Shown piece by piece: positions 37,850 through 48,900 of a DNA stretch of 64,000 nucleotides. Source of the DNA: Lamellibrachia columna (taxonomy: Eukaryota; Annelida; Polychaeta; Sabellida; Siboglinidae). Each line of letters starts with the position of its first letter. Position 1 is the first letter of the stretch. Both the position numbers and the translations under genes were made by a program. Under the pieces are notes generated by a model that ran no database searches, was not told the origin of the DNA, and was given only the letters and a program-made list of their open reading frames with translations. The stretch is taken from contig OY759271.1 of NCBI GenBank assembly GCA_963662155.1, positions 17,281,084-17,345,083 on the forward strand. The letters run 5' to 3'.

Positions 37850-38142
37850 ATCTCTGGTGTGTATAGGCCTTCTCTGCGAGTCTCTAGTGTGTACAGGCCT
37901 TTTCTGCGAGTTTATAGTGTGTACAGGCCTTCTCCGCGAGTCACTAGTGTGTTCAGGCCTTCTCTGGGAGTCTCGAGTGTGTACAGGCCTTATCCGCGAG
38001 TCTCTAGTGTGTACAGGCCTTATCCGCGAGTCTCTAGTGTGTACAGGCCTTATCCGCGAGTCTCTAGTGTATACAGACCTTCTCAGCGAGTTTATAATGT
38101 GTACAGGCCTTATCCGCGAGTTTCTAGTGTGTACAGGCCTTC
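37850..38142. repeat. 30-bp minisatellite (gtgtacaggccttatccgcg)
   Basis: About ten copies. The period is a multiple of three, so frames such as VCTGLIRESL repeat as 10 residues. There is no start context or family similarity, so it is not called as a gene. Confidence 0.9.
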
Positions 38143-38719
38143 TAATGACAAAACTATTGATGAATACCTACATCATTAACAGTTTTATATTTTCTGTTTG
38201 TTGAAGTGTCGAAGTGTCCCCATTCGCACCTATCGTGGGTGTCCACTTATCTTATCCCGATTCCAGTTGCCTGTACTATATATACAATACGCTGAATTGT
38301 ATCGTCTTCATTTAATTTTAGCCCTGAAAGTCTTTCTAGTGGTATTGGGTTCCTATCCCTGTTAAGCAACCCCTTAATTAGCTGTCGGGTTTACCAGCCC
38401 CTCTTCGTCGATACGTGTCGTGTGACTGACGCCTAGCGCCGGCTTATTTGTGTCTTATTACAAGTTGTTCAGTATGATTGCAGCAGACGCCTTAAAACGC
38501 CCATGTTTATCCGGATATCATTACCGTGTACTATTCCAAAAGTAAGTCGTTTAGCGAAGTTCCGGCCTTTTGCATGCACTTAGCACTGAATGCGGAAAGC
38601 CGAGCCTCTTTAGCCGCCGCTTTGAGGCACATTATCTAACTTCTAATTAGTAGACCGACACGCTGTTGACAAAGTCTCCGTGACCAGTGCCAATTTACCC
38701 GATCAATGACCACGTGACA

Positions 38720-39149
38720 TCAACAACCAATCTGATCGTCGGAACCCAACGCGCCGTCGTTTGATGTGGTCGATCCAATTATGGCGCCATTTCAATTGGT
38801 CGCCGTTTGATTGCTTGCCCTCCTCCCGCGCGAGGATTATAATCACCCATGCTGCGTTGACCAACAAACGTTGAGAGCGCTTCTTGTGGGCGCAAGGGAT
38901 TTAATTTCTCTTTAATGTCGCACCGACTGAGACCGGCGCTACGCATCAAAGACGGCCGAAACTTGCGGAGCGTCGTCGACTGTAATTTAGCGGCAGTCGT
39001 GTCGAAGCACTTAATTGGAGACGGTGCGGCGGACCGGAGGTGTGTGTGGAGGCGGGGAACTGTTACGACTGCTCCTCCCTGTCTCGTTGACGGCGCAGTA
39101 CACCAGAGAACGTCAGCCAAGACTGTACAGAACCAACCGACTTGATCAG
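38720..39149 (+). promoter_or_regulatory. promoter-like region and possible 5' exon of the Sp5-like gene
   Basis: The block is CpG-rich relative to its surroundings. It contains several CCAAT/ATTGG elements (about 38725, 38774, 38796), a TATA-like ggattataatc at about 38835, and ends in a strong donor CAG|GTGAGT at 39149/39150. An upstream ORF (ATG 38915, stop 39145) closes just before the donor. The next plus-strand acceptor with coding downstream is at 41558, so this could be the noncoding first exon of the Sp5-like gene. The link is inference; no transcript data are available. Confidence 0.35.
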
Positions 39150-39399
39150 GTGAGTGCCCAAGCTTGCAGAGTAACTCAATTGTTAGACGGTAGAAGGGTA
39201 TATCTTTGAAAATGGAAAACCGGTTTTCATAAATTTCGAAATTTGGGCATAACGGAACAGTATATGCCCCTGGTTAATTGGACACCCTGTTAATTCATGC
39301 CCCTATCACCTATGCCCCTATCAATATGACCAAAGGACGTGACGTTCTCGTATAAAATAAAATTAACCCTACCGTTCTAGTTAGGTCGTCTGTCTAAAC

Positions 39400-40362
39400 C
39401 AGGGCTGGGGTCAATTCCAAAGGAATTGGAATTAATCAATTCAATTCCAAGTCCCAATCCGGAATTGGAGCGGAATTGGAATTGGAATTGAAATTTTTTA
39501 ACAAAAGGATTTAGAATTGGAATTGAATGGAAATGAATTGAGCATCTGATTTTTTTGTGTGACATCAACCAATATTTGTCTAGCCTGTTGTAGGCGGCTA
39601 TGTGTATAATAATGCTATCAACTCATGCATTGAGGATCTGAAAACTGAAATCCTGTCATTCATGCCAGTATCTTATGATTTCTTTATGTTGCCACTTGCC
39701 AGCGGGTTCATGAAGGGTTCCAGACTGGCTTTAATAGAAACATCAAAGATATTTTCAACTGTTTATAGACCTGGGAAGTTAGCCCTTTTACACCCATGAA
39801 AAGACACTTATTGGCAGGCTACAGCCATGTGGTTGATCAATCAGTAATCACTGATTACTAATCAGAGATCAATGACCACTGACCAACAATACAAAGCATA
39901 GGCAAGCTAGCTGTAGCCAAATGTGTGAAAATGCTTTCCCATTTGCCATGTGTTGCCTAACATGCATCATCAGAACAGTGTGCAACAGTCATAGTGTACA
40001 GGTCGGTCAATATGCCCCCTGTAAAGTCGTCTGTCTTTGAACATTTTCTGAAATAATGTTTGTGGATTGCTCATTTCTATGTAACTTAATTACCATGTAT
40101 GAATGTACATTACACATGTATGATAGTCATAATGATTATGCAAAGAATAATGACATGCTACATGCACATTAATCTTTCATTGTTGACTTTTGTCGTTATG
40201 TGGAATTGGAGCGGGAGCGGGAATTGGAATTGAACGATTTTGAAAGGAATTGGAATTGGAATTACTAAAAAGAATTGCAAAAAAACAGGAATTGGATGAA
40301 AAGGAATTGCAAGGAATTGGAGCGGAATTGGAATAGATTGAAAGGAATTAACACCAGTACTG
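39400..40362. mobile_element. non-autonomous hAT element with 8-bp TSD
   Basis: GTCTAAAC flanks the element exactly (39392-39399 and 40363-40370). The left terminus is CAGGGCTGGGGTCAATTCC; the right terminus on the opposite strand is CAGTACTGGTGTTAATTCC. CAGnnnTGG termini with an 8-bp duplication are the hAT signature. Both subterminal zones are packed with ggaattggaatt repeats. The interior (39600-40190) has no transposase. Confidence 0.85.
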
Positions 40363-40483
40363 GTCTAAACCAGCGACGTTTTTATGTGACATTTTCGTAA
40401 GAATCTCTCAAGTGGCACCATTGTCGTCTTGTACGTTCGGTAAATGTGCAAATGTAACTGTAGCCTACGTTTGGCAAATTTCG

Positions 40484-41147
40484 GTTTATGAGCTGGATGA
40501 GGAAGCTCAGCCTGACATCATATGCCGGTTGATGAGCTGGATGAGGAAGCTCAGCCTGACATCATATGCCGGTTGATGAGCTGGATGAGGAAGCTCAACC
40601 TGACATCATATGCCGGTTGATGAGCTGGATGAGGAAGCTCAACCTGACATCATATGCCGGTTGATGAGCTGGATGAGGAAGCTCAACCTGACATCATATG
40701 CCGGTTGATGAGCTGGATGAGGAAGCTCAACCTGACATCATATGCCGGTTGATGAGCTGGATGAGGAAGCTCAACCTGACATCATATGCCGGTTGATGAG
40801 CTGGATGAGGAAGCTCAACCTGACATCATATGCCGGTTGATGAGCTGGATGAGGAAGCTCAACCTGACATCATATGCCGGTTGATGAGCTGGATGAGGAA
40901 GCTCAACCTGACATCATATGCCGGTTGATGAGCTGGATGAGGAAGCTCAACCTGACATCATATGCCGGTTGATGAGCTGGATGAGGAAGCTCAACCTGAC
41001 ATCATATGCCGGTTGATGAGCTGGATGAGGAAGCTCAACCTGACATCATATGCCGGTTGATGAGCTGGATGAGGAAGCTCAACCTGACATCATATGCCGG
41101 TTGATGAGCTGGATGAGGAAGCTCAACCTGACATCATATGCCGGTTG
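40484..41147. repeat. 44-bp minisatellite (gatgaggaagctcaacctga)
   Basis: About 15 nearly identical copies of a 44-bp unit; the first two have cagcctga instead of caacctga. It lies about 400 bp upstream of the Sp5-like coding exon, in its putative first intron. Confidence 0.95.
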
Positions 41148-41594
41148 GAATTATCGTCGCTGTTGGAATCTACGGGATATCATTTGAAGCCAACATCTAA
41201 CCAATATTGGCAATACGATGATAGGCGAATAATGGCAGTAATATATGTGCACATTTTTCTTCTTCTTATACTGCGATAAACACGAAGTTGTACACATAAG
41301 TTGTACACAGAAGCGCTAAAGTATATTATATTAGGTGTTAATTGAATATATATTACCAATTGCTATTACGTACATTACGTAATGTTGGAATAGATCTGAT
41401 CAAATTATGTTACTACGGTGCTACTGTGGGTTCGTTTCAATTATGTTTTATTGTTGTTCAGTGATTTAAACGCCCCAAATACAACACGGTACTGCTGCAT
41501 GTTTCAATCAACATATTCACGTTTCTGTATTTAAATGTGGACGTATTTTTCATTTCAGGGTGATATCATAATTGGTCGGCTCGAAAAGAAGACG

Positions 41595-42587
41595 ATGCCT
41601 GCTGCCATCTGTCGACCTACGCCTGTATCACGATCGGCTAATGTCTTCACACCGCATTTGACATTCATGGATCCGAGTATGATGGTGCCGTTGCCATGGC
41701 GATTGCATCCGGCATCGCAAGGTGTTTCAACGTTTCCTTCAGACCCGACACACTCCTACGCCCTACATGGTTTCTCATCGCCCTCCATCGTGGCGTCATT
41801 ATCACAATCAATGGTGCCACCTAGCGAGTACCTGTTGCAACAACATCGTATGTTATGTGATTCCCGAGCACAACTAAAACAATGCAACGGCAGCGTCTTT
41901 AGCTCGACAAACATGACTATGGCGGCGACAGCGTCTACGATGGGCAACTCCTTCAACCCCGCTCCACAATTCACTCAACAGATGTCGCCACCGATCGCCA
42001 ACGACGCCGATACGCCATGGTGGAGTGCACCGACGCAAACGACAGCAGTGGTGCCGCCTACTTCCGGTTTCCTACCCGGCGTCCTCTATGGCCAGACGCC
42101 CCTGTGCGGGGGAGTGCACGAACTGTTGTCGGGCGGCAAATCGGCGGTGGTCGGCTCGCGCAAATGTCGACGCTGTCGTTGTCCGAACTGTGTCGACGCC
42201 AGCCATCCAACCGACCCGAACGAACGGCGCCGGCACGTCTGTCACGTACCCGGCTGTCGTAAAGTCTACGGCAAGACGTCGCATCTGAAAGCCCACCTGC
42301 GCTGGCACGCGGGCGAGCGGCCATTCGTCTGCAACTGGCTCTTCTGCGGCAAAAGTTTCACGCGCTCCGACGAGCTGCAGCGCCACCTGCGAACACATAC
42401 AGGTGAGAAACGGTTCTCATGTCCTACGTGCGGCAAGCGGTTCATGCGCAGTGACCACCTGAGCAAGCACGTGAAGACACACGGACTTACAACCGACGAC
42501 ATTACGTCAAAGTCTCGAGGTTGTTCTGACGACGCGACGCGCGGTGACTCCGACGCTGAGAATACCGACATCGACATAGAAATGTGA
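41595..42587 (+). CDS. Sp5-like zinc-finger transcription factor, main coding exon
   Basis: A nuclear, sequence-specific DNA-binding factor of the Sp/KLF family that binds GC/GT boxes; in other animals Sp5 acts downstream of Wnt. From the ATG at 41595 it has 330 residues. A Ser/Pro-rich N-terminal half includes TPWWS (residues 140-144), shared with Sp5. The buttonhead box CRRCRCPNC lies at 191-199. Three C2H2 fingers follow: [38 protein letters not shown] and [17 protein letters not shown] (about 216-296). The tail is acidic. The FCGKSF of finger 2 also favours Sp5. The exon starts at 41559 after TTTCATTTCAG, in phase 0 with this ATG, so an upstream coding exon is possible. The usual N-terminal SP box (SPLALL-type) is not seen and may lie there. 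Oddities: Arg in GCRKVY and the first linker HAGERP instead of HTGERP. Confidence 0.88.
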   Translation: MPAAICRPTPVSRSANVFTPHLTFMDPSMMVPLPWRLHPASQGVSTFPSDPTHSYALHGFSSPSIVASLSQSMVPPSEYLLQQHRMLCDSRAQLKQCNGSVFSSTNMTMAATASTMGNSFNPAPQFTQQMSPPIANDADTPWWSAPTQTTAVVPPTSGFLPGVLYGQTPLCGGVHELLSGGKSAVVGSRKCRRCRCPNCVDASHPTDPNERRRHVCHVPGCRKVYGKTSHLKAHLRWHAGERPFVCNWLFCGKSFTRSDELQRHLRTHTGEKRFSCPTCGKRFMRSDHLSKHVKTHGLTTDDITSKSRGCSDDATRGDSDAENTDIDIEM

Positions 42588-42694
42588 AGGGGCACTTGAA
42601 CAGTGCGACGCCCATATGTTCCGAAAAACATCGAGTGTAGCACCGGTAGCGTGTACATATTAGCAGCAACTGTATTATAATGTGTACATAATGT

Positions 42695-42700
42695 AATAAA
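42695..42700 (+). terminator. polyadenylation signal of the Sp5-like gene
   Basis: AATAAA occurs 108 bp after the stop codon, followed by a TG-rich stretch (tgtgttgttcg), a normal cleavage context. Confidence 0.6.
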
Positions 42701-42804
42701 ATGTGTTGTTCGTATCATATTATTACCTCTTCGTGTTGTATTTATAAGCTTTATGCTACTAAAACATTTAATCAAAATATGCACAGTTAGTGAGGGCACT
42801 GAGA

Positions 42805-42975
42805 TTGTGGCGGGAGGTGGGAGGTAGGAGGTTGGTCTTATGCATTGGTGGAAGGTGGGAGGTTGGTCCTAAGCATTGGTGGGAGGTTGGCCTCAAAAAT
42901 AGGTGGGAGGTAGACTCTCAAAATTGGTGGAAAGTGGGAGGTTGTCTCCCAAAACAGGTGGGAGGTTGAGACCCC
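42805..42975 (+). repeat. degenerate repeat family (ggtgggaggttggtctc units), plus-strand copy
   Basis: Five or six units of about 32-35 bp (gtgggaggttggtc..., cattggtgggaggt), ending gttgagacccctttcgg. It runs directly into the SINE body that follows. Confidence 0.7.
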
Positions 42976-43206
42976 TTTCGGTCGAGGGAACCGGGATCAA
43001 AACCACCTGCTGCTGTTTCGAAACTTAAGCAGTTTCGTTCACCCCCACTTCGCCTGTGTCTTTCAGAAGAGACACTAAAAGCCGTTGGTGCCTTTTACCT
43101 GGTGTCTATGCCAGGGAGGGTAAACGATCCCACACGGGGGTAAATGTGTCACCTGCTGTGGACTCCATGTCCATGACGCGGCTCGATCAATTCTGCTAAC
43201 GACCTC
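42976..43206 (+). mobile_element. tRNA-derived SINE, family copy B (5'-truncated)
   Basis: Shares ttcggtcg, gggatcaaaacc (B box), tttcgttcaccc, agacactaaaagccgttggt and ggtgtctatgccaggg with copy A at 29.8-30.1 kb, in the opposite orientation. The A-box portion is missing. Confidence 0.6.
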
Positions 43207-43209
43207 ACA

Positions 43210-44465
43210 AAAAGATACGATTGAATGTGTGAGTGTAGAATTCTCTTTGTGGGCACCTTTTGAAACAGCCTGTGCGTTCCGCGGTACGGTTAGGTTGACA
43301 TTGAGTCGCGCTACAAATTACTGTTCAGGATTATTACTGGGAATCACTGGGACTAAGATAAACAGGACTACGGTTTTGAAATCGTAGCCAAGAGCTGAGC
43401 GTCGACAGCAGCGCCCTTTGATCGTTGCGGTGGATGTTTACTTAGCGCGTGTGTACATTCCTCGCTGAATCAATAGGAACTGTAGCAATTATTGTAGAAC
43501 TAATGCAAGGCAGCTTCCGGGTGCTACTTACGGCGACTAATGTAGTGGTCGTATTGCACCAGTGAACGTAGACTACAGTAGCTTTAATCAAGCTTCCACA
43601 ACGACTATCACGGAAAGGCTGTACAACGACAGAGGTTTTACACATGCATACAACTGATGTATAGATTAAGTACGGGGACGAGAAATGCCCAGCGGCAAGC
43701 AGACTCCGTGTTTTACCATTGTTTTTCGTCGGTCAAAAGAATGACCTCGCAAAACGTCCGTTTACCCAAGGATTCGCTGTTAGACGTTGACAGCAAAAGA
43801 ATTCGTTTATGTTTGATCCATGCGTACGATATTTTGCAGGATTTTTTGCATAATGTTCTGCTGAATGTTCTATAGAATATTCTGCAATATGCTGTACATT
43901 ATGTTCTGTAGAATGTTCTTCAGTACGTTCTATCGTATTTTCTGTAGAATATTCTGCACGATGCTCTACTGGATGTTCGAATGTCGAGTGCCTCGCGAAC
44001 TCTGCCACCGAACCTCAACAATTCCGCTCTAAATGGAGCAGTGTCGCGCGAGACTGAGCTGTTCCAACTGGGAGCCAAGCTGCATTTATAATGTATTAAT
44101 GTTTCGTAGAATGTTCTGCGGGAAGTTGCAGGATATATTTTATTAAATTAGGTCGCGTCAACATACAACAGTCGTCACTTACGAGTAGCACTCCAGACTT
44201 GCGATCTGTTTTCGAGAAGCGTGCGCCAATATATGAAGATATTGTGTCGCTACCTAAGACTACGAACGAACTACGAGAGATGGCAAATTACTTTAATACT
44301 CCAACTTTGTTGGGAGACACTGGCAATTACAAACAACGCACACGAGGCAAGCGATGATAAGAGGCCGAGCTGAGCTGGAAAGCACATTGAGCATCGGTAT
44401 AACTAAACCACCAGGTGGCAGCACACATGCTGGCGATGCAATAAATGGTGTACGTTCGTATTACC
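43210..44465. other. no gene; degenerate aatgttctgtagaat repeats at 43850-44000
   Basis: A short block of imperfect repeats around gaatgttctgtagaatattc. The rest is unannotated sequence, with no domain recognised in the open frames. Confidence 0.4.
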
Positions 44466-44469
44466 CATC

Positions 44470-44617
<148 letters not shown>

Positions 44618-45065
44618 TTTTATGCATTAATTTATTTTACATTTCGTCCGTGTTGTTACATTTCACTATAATTATAGGCCTACGTCATGCAAATCTACTA
44701 GCCAAGTCAATTGTCGTTAACCTGCGGCCCGTCATTGATACCAATAACTTACACAATACACAACAATGTAATGCTATAAATCAGCACTCGCAATGTGTTG
44801 CAAATAATTAATCAGTTTACGATGAAAAACACCAGGGATAAAACTTGGTTATGCAGTTACTATGGCATGTCAGGTGATTCGTAGGAATTACAACGTTCTT
44901 TGATGATTTGCTTGTTAGACAACAGTTCGGCGAGATTTACAAAATGACGACCCTTTTGCGCAACTGTTGCAAAGATGATGACGTCAGAAATGATGACACC
45001 TTTCTACCGTAGCGTCTCGCTACGGTTACAAATCCAACCAGAAACAAACAAATAAATATCATTAA

Positions 45066-45673
45066 TATAACGATTATCGAGCTAGCGTATGTATGTTTGT
45101 ATGTGGTTATGTTAACGGTTTCCTTCTAGACGGCTTGCACCTCGGGCGCCAAACTGTCAGGGATTAATCCTTTGTTTTTTTCGAAATACCCCGTATATCA
45201 AGGGTTCTTAGTGGTTTTTATGGTAAATCAAATGTGCTCTACGTAAAACGTTAACTTCCAACAATCGCAGAAACCACGCGCGCCCATCTAATACTTCGGT
45301 ACCTAAAACGTTTGAGAGTATGTAGCGCCATCTGGGCGTTTATATTAATTACAGCAGAAAGCACGCACTCACGTATTGGTCTGAGGTCGCTGACCGAGGG
45401 CCAATACACAATAAAAAGATATTCTACTAGTCTACAACCAACACAATTGTCGATGGGTCTAAATTCACGCGACCTTCAACCTTTTGAACATGCAATGTGT
45501 ATTGCATCACGTGCGTGACGCGGTTGTTTCTGGTAATACGTTTGACGTTCCCATAAACAATCTTGAGTGTATTGATGACATATTGGCCTGAGGCATTTGG
45601 TAAACATTGCTATCATGACTGTCACGTATGAACTACCAAGTTATCCCGTCCTGAGGACGGGCATTTTTGCTAG
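45066..45673 (+). mobile_element. Helitron-like dispersed repeat, copy 2
   Basis: Best-preserved 3' end: a near-perfect hairpin cccgtcctgaggacggg, then catttttg, CTAG and a T. Most of its length aligns with 25014-25700. It lies about 200 bp beyond the 3' end of the minus-strand macro/Deltex gene. The 5' limit is approximate and no proteins are encoded. Confidence 0.65.
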
Positions 45674-45882
45674 TTTAATTAATAACTTATGAAATCTATG
45701 GTAACTGCTTGTTGGTTTACTAACCGAAACCCTTGATAACTAATTAGTGACGCAGTATCACAACCTCGATCGTGTAGCTTATTAAAAAATAATTGTCGAT
45801 ATCCATGTACATGTTGTATAGTTAGCATTGTTAAAATATGTACACATTTTTGAGTAGCATTGTGGTCAATGCTGTAGTCGCG

Positions 45883-45952
45883 TTATATGATTCCGATGGC
45901 CGCCAGGTCATTTACCACTTCAGACAGGTAGTCGGGGTCAGGGTAGCCATTT
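45883..45952 (-). CDS. macro/DTC gene exon 6 (DTC end, stop)
   Basis: TTTGTTTCAG acceptor, phase 2 start completing a Gln codon. It encodes [20 protein letters not shown], then II and TAA (45885-45883), matching the conserved GYPDPxYL...ELAAxGI end of Deltex proteins. At 70 bp it is too short for ORF callers. Confidence 0.85.
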
Positions 45953-48900
45953 CTGAAACAAAAAACGACTTGATAGTACACTGGTCTGTGGTTGCTTCGA
46001 TCATCCAGCCTCCGTGATGTGGCGCCACCGTTTGTTGCACTCACCAGAGACTCGAATCAATAATATTATGCACTTTTCATTGAGTTGAATGTCAATTACA
46101 GCCAAGGCAGGTTTCCCTACACACCCGTCTATCTTTGTTGCACCCGACATATGCTAAAACTAATCTTTATCACGCAATCCATTCCACACGTCCGTTCCTG
46201 CATCCGTCTACTTCCGATGAACCCATTCCACCCAAATGTCGACCTCTAAATATGATAGGGAGGTTGGTCCAAAAAGTTGGTGTGGTGTGGGAGGTTGGTC
46301 TCAAAAAAGGTGTGAGATTGGAGGTTGAGACCCCTGCCAGAATTTATCATACGTGGCTTACCCCCATAACCACATCACGCCCTTGTCATTAATACCCCAC
46401 TTACTGCGCAACACCGCCGCTAGCCTTTGTCTTGTGGCGCACACAATCCTTCACAACGATCTTGTCCGTGTCACCTTCCGCCTGCTCGAAGGTAAACAGC
46501 AGCTTCTGGTCGAAGGCCTTCTTCAGTAGTCGCGCCACCGTTTTGCCCTCGTCCGAGTTCGGAATGTACGAGACGAAGTTGAGGTTTTCGTAGGGTCTGC
46601 CGGGACGCGGGTGTTCTTCCTGAGGACAAACACAATCATCACATGAACTATATGGTTTTTGTCTCTATCAACACAATATATTTCAGATTGTTCCATTTAA
46701 AATCACCTGCCAGCATGTATACATCGTGGCTAACTCTCGACACTGAGGGTGAAACATACTGTTTTTCATAATTTTTGTCAGATAATTTCACGTGTTCAAA
46801 TATCATAAATACAAATATGCCTGTTTCGCTGGAGAATAAATGGTAACGAATGCAAGTGCTGTCCCTGTGGTGAGAATTTCTTGAGCCAAGTTAACTTAAT
46901 AAACCTCTGCAACATATAACGTAAATCTAAAATGTTCGCACACGGAGCCACTTGCTCTCATATCATTAACCTTGTCGATTCCTAGCTGTGTGCACTTCCG
47001 CTAGGTTTGTTGCGCCACATAGTAACGCCACAGTTGCGCCACATAGTAACGCCACAGTTGCGCCACATAGTAACGCCACAGTTGCGCCAAATAGTAACGC
47101 CACAGTTGCGCCACATAGTAACGCCACAGTTGCGCCACATAGTAACGCCACAGTTGCGCCACATAGTAGCGACTGAGTTAGCGGCAGAAACTTACCCCCT
47201 GGACACCTTCCGGGAACTCGTACGTCAACAAGATGGTGCAGTATCTGTTGTATCCTGGCAGGAAGCGACTTTTCTTCACTTTCACTTGCATGGTTCCTTC
47301 TGGCTGCATCACCACCGGTCCGGTCCGCTTTGGTGGCAACTTCGGTTTTCTCTTCCGGCCGTCTGGACTATCATTCCCATTCGACACGTCGCTCTTGAAG
47401 GATTCATCCATTTCTCTCGCCAGGATGTCGACTACCTTCGGGTCGGTGTCAACCAGATTCACCATACGCAACTCCCCTTTCTTTGTTTGGTGATCGACGT
47501 AGTGGCGAATAGCGTCAGACATGGCGCGTGCGTAGTTGCCCGTGTCGCCACCTGGCGGACAGACGATATAATATGAGTAAGATGGTCGTCGTGACAATAC
47601 GACTGAAAAACTCAAACTCTGATCTCTGTTTCGCTATGAATGTCTTATTGTTTACGAAACCAGTGTGCATACACATTAAAATGTCTGCCTTAAGACATAA
47701 ACAGGGGTGTGATTATTAACCATATGGGAATCAAGATGTAGGGGAATGGTAAAAAAAAAAAAAAAAATAGGGGAATGATTATACAAGAACTAGGCGAAGG
47801 CAGTGTTAGTTGAGCGACAAAGCAAATTATTAGCAGTTAGTTACACTGGTTGCGATTGGCCTACAAGTCTATTTAAGTCGCCATGGACCTCTTCCCCCAA
47901 CTTATACCCCTGGTGAGACCCTCCCGACACACGCATTCTGAAGCTTTTCAACTCCCCTAGTCACTAAGCAATTCATCCAGTATAGCTTTTTACCCCGTAC
48001 AATAGCCAATTGGAATAACCTGCCAGCCAACCATAGACATAAATAGAACACCCGTTAGTTTATGGGGGGATGATTAATGATGTAACTCTATGTAGCCAAT
48101 GCAGCTACAGCACCAAGTTTGGAGATTTTCAGATAGAAGATCTCCAGCTTGCAACATTAATTGATATTGCATTTTTCGCGCTATCAACTTTTCTTCTCCT
48201 CAAATTGCAGTTCTACACGCACACTATCATATCTTCTCTTTCTTCCAAATATTTTATTACTTTCTCTTACAACACTTTAGCACGTGTGCACACGTCACAC
48301 ACAAACCGAGTCTATAAGCCTTGAAGAGAGGGTTGACTTGTACCCGGAAGAAGAAGAATTCAGTTTGTCGACTTAGCCTATGTCGGGTCGTTCGTAAGGA
48401 ATGTTGTTCTTCTGGTGCTGTTCCACACGAGTGAACCACAGGGTCATCTTGCACCTACTGCCTTTCGAAACTTTCATTCAGTCCCGATTGTCTTAGTTCA
48501 ACCAGACGTTTAAATGTCTATCTTGCGATAGACAGTGATGGGATTCTAGTTGGAATTACAATAACGCACAGCTTTCGCGCTGCAACGGCAATATCGCTAG
48601 ATGCTTCTAAGTGAAGTAGAAATGGTGTTTGCGTGATTATATCTGCCGGGCCTAGTATATGGATAGTTTGTCTTTGGTTTGCGTAGCTACTAGCTATATT
48701 CGCTTTACTATTGAGCGCCACCTATCGGAAACACTTGCCTGACCCGACGCACGGGATGGCGATGCTGGCGATGCCTTTCTTCGCACACTTCTTCAAGATG
48801 CTCGTGCACGCGTCGCGTAGTCGTGACCCGTGCTTGTCTGACTTCGGCCCGAACACATGCAGTACATAGCTACAGGACAAGTGGCCCCCGCCCGTCACCG

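Noticed and set aside
39015..39209. Frame running through the 39149 donor, in phase with the Sp exon
   Set aside because: It begins with TTG, not ATG, and has no SP-box or other similarity. I do not use it as an N-terminal extension of the Sp5-like protein.
42017..42398. Open frames on both strands within the Sp5-like exon
   Set aside because: GC-rich shadow frames; the Sp frame has the conserved buttonhead box and zinc fingers.
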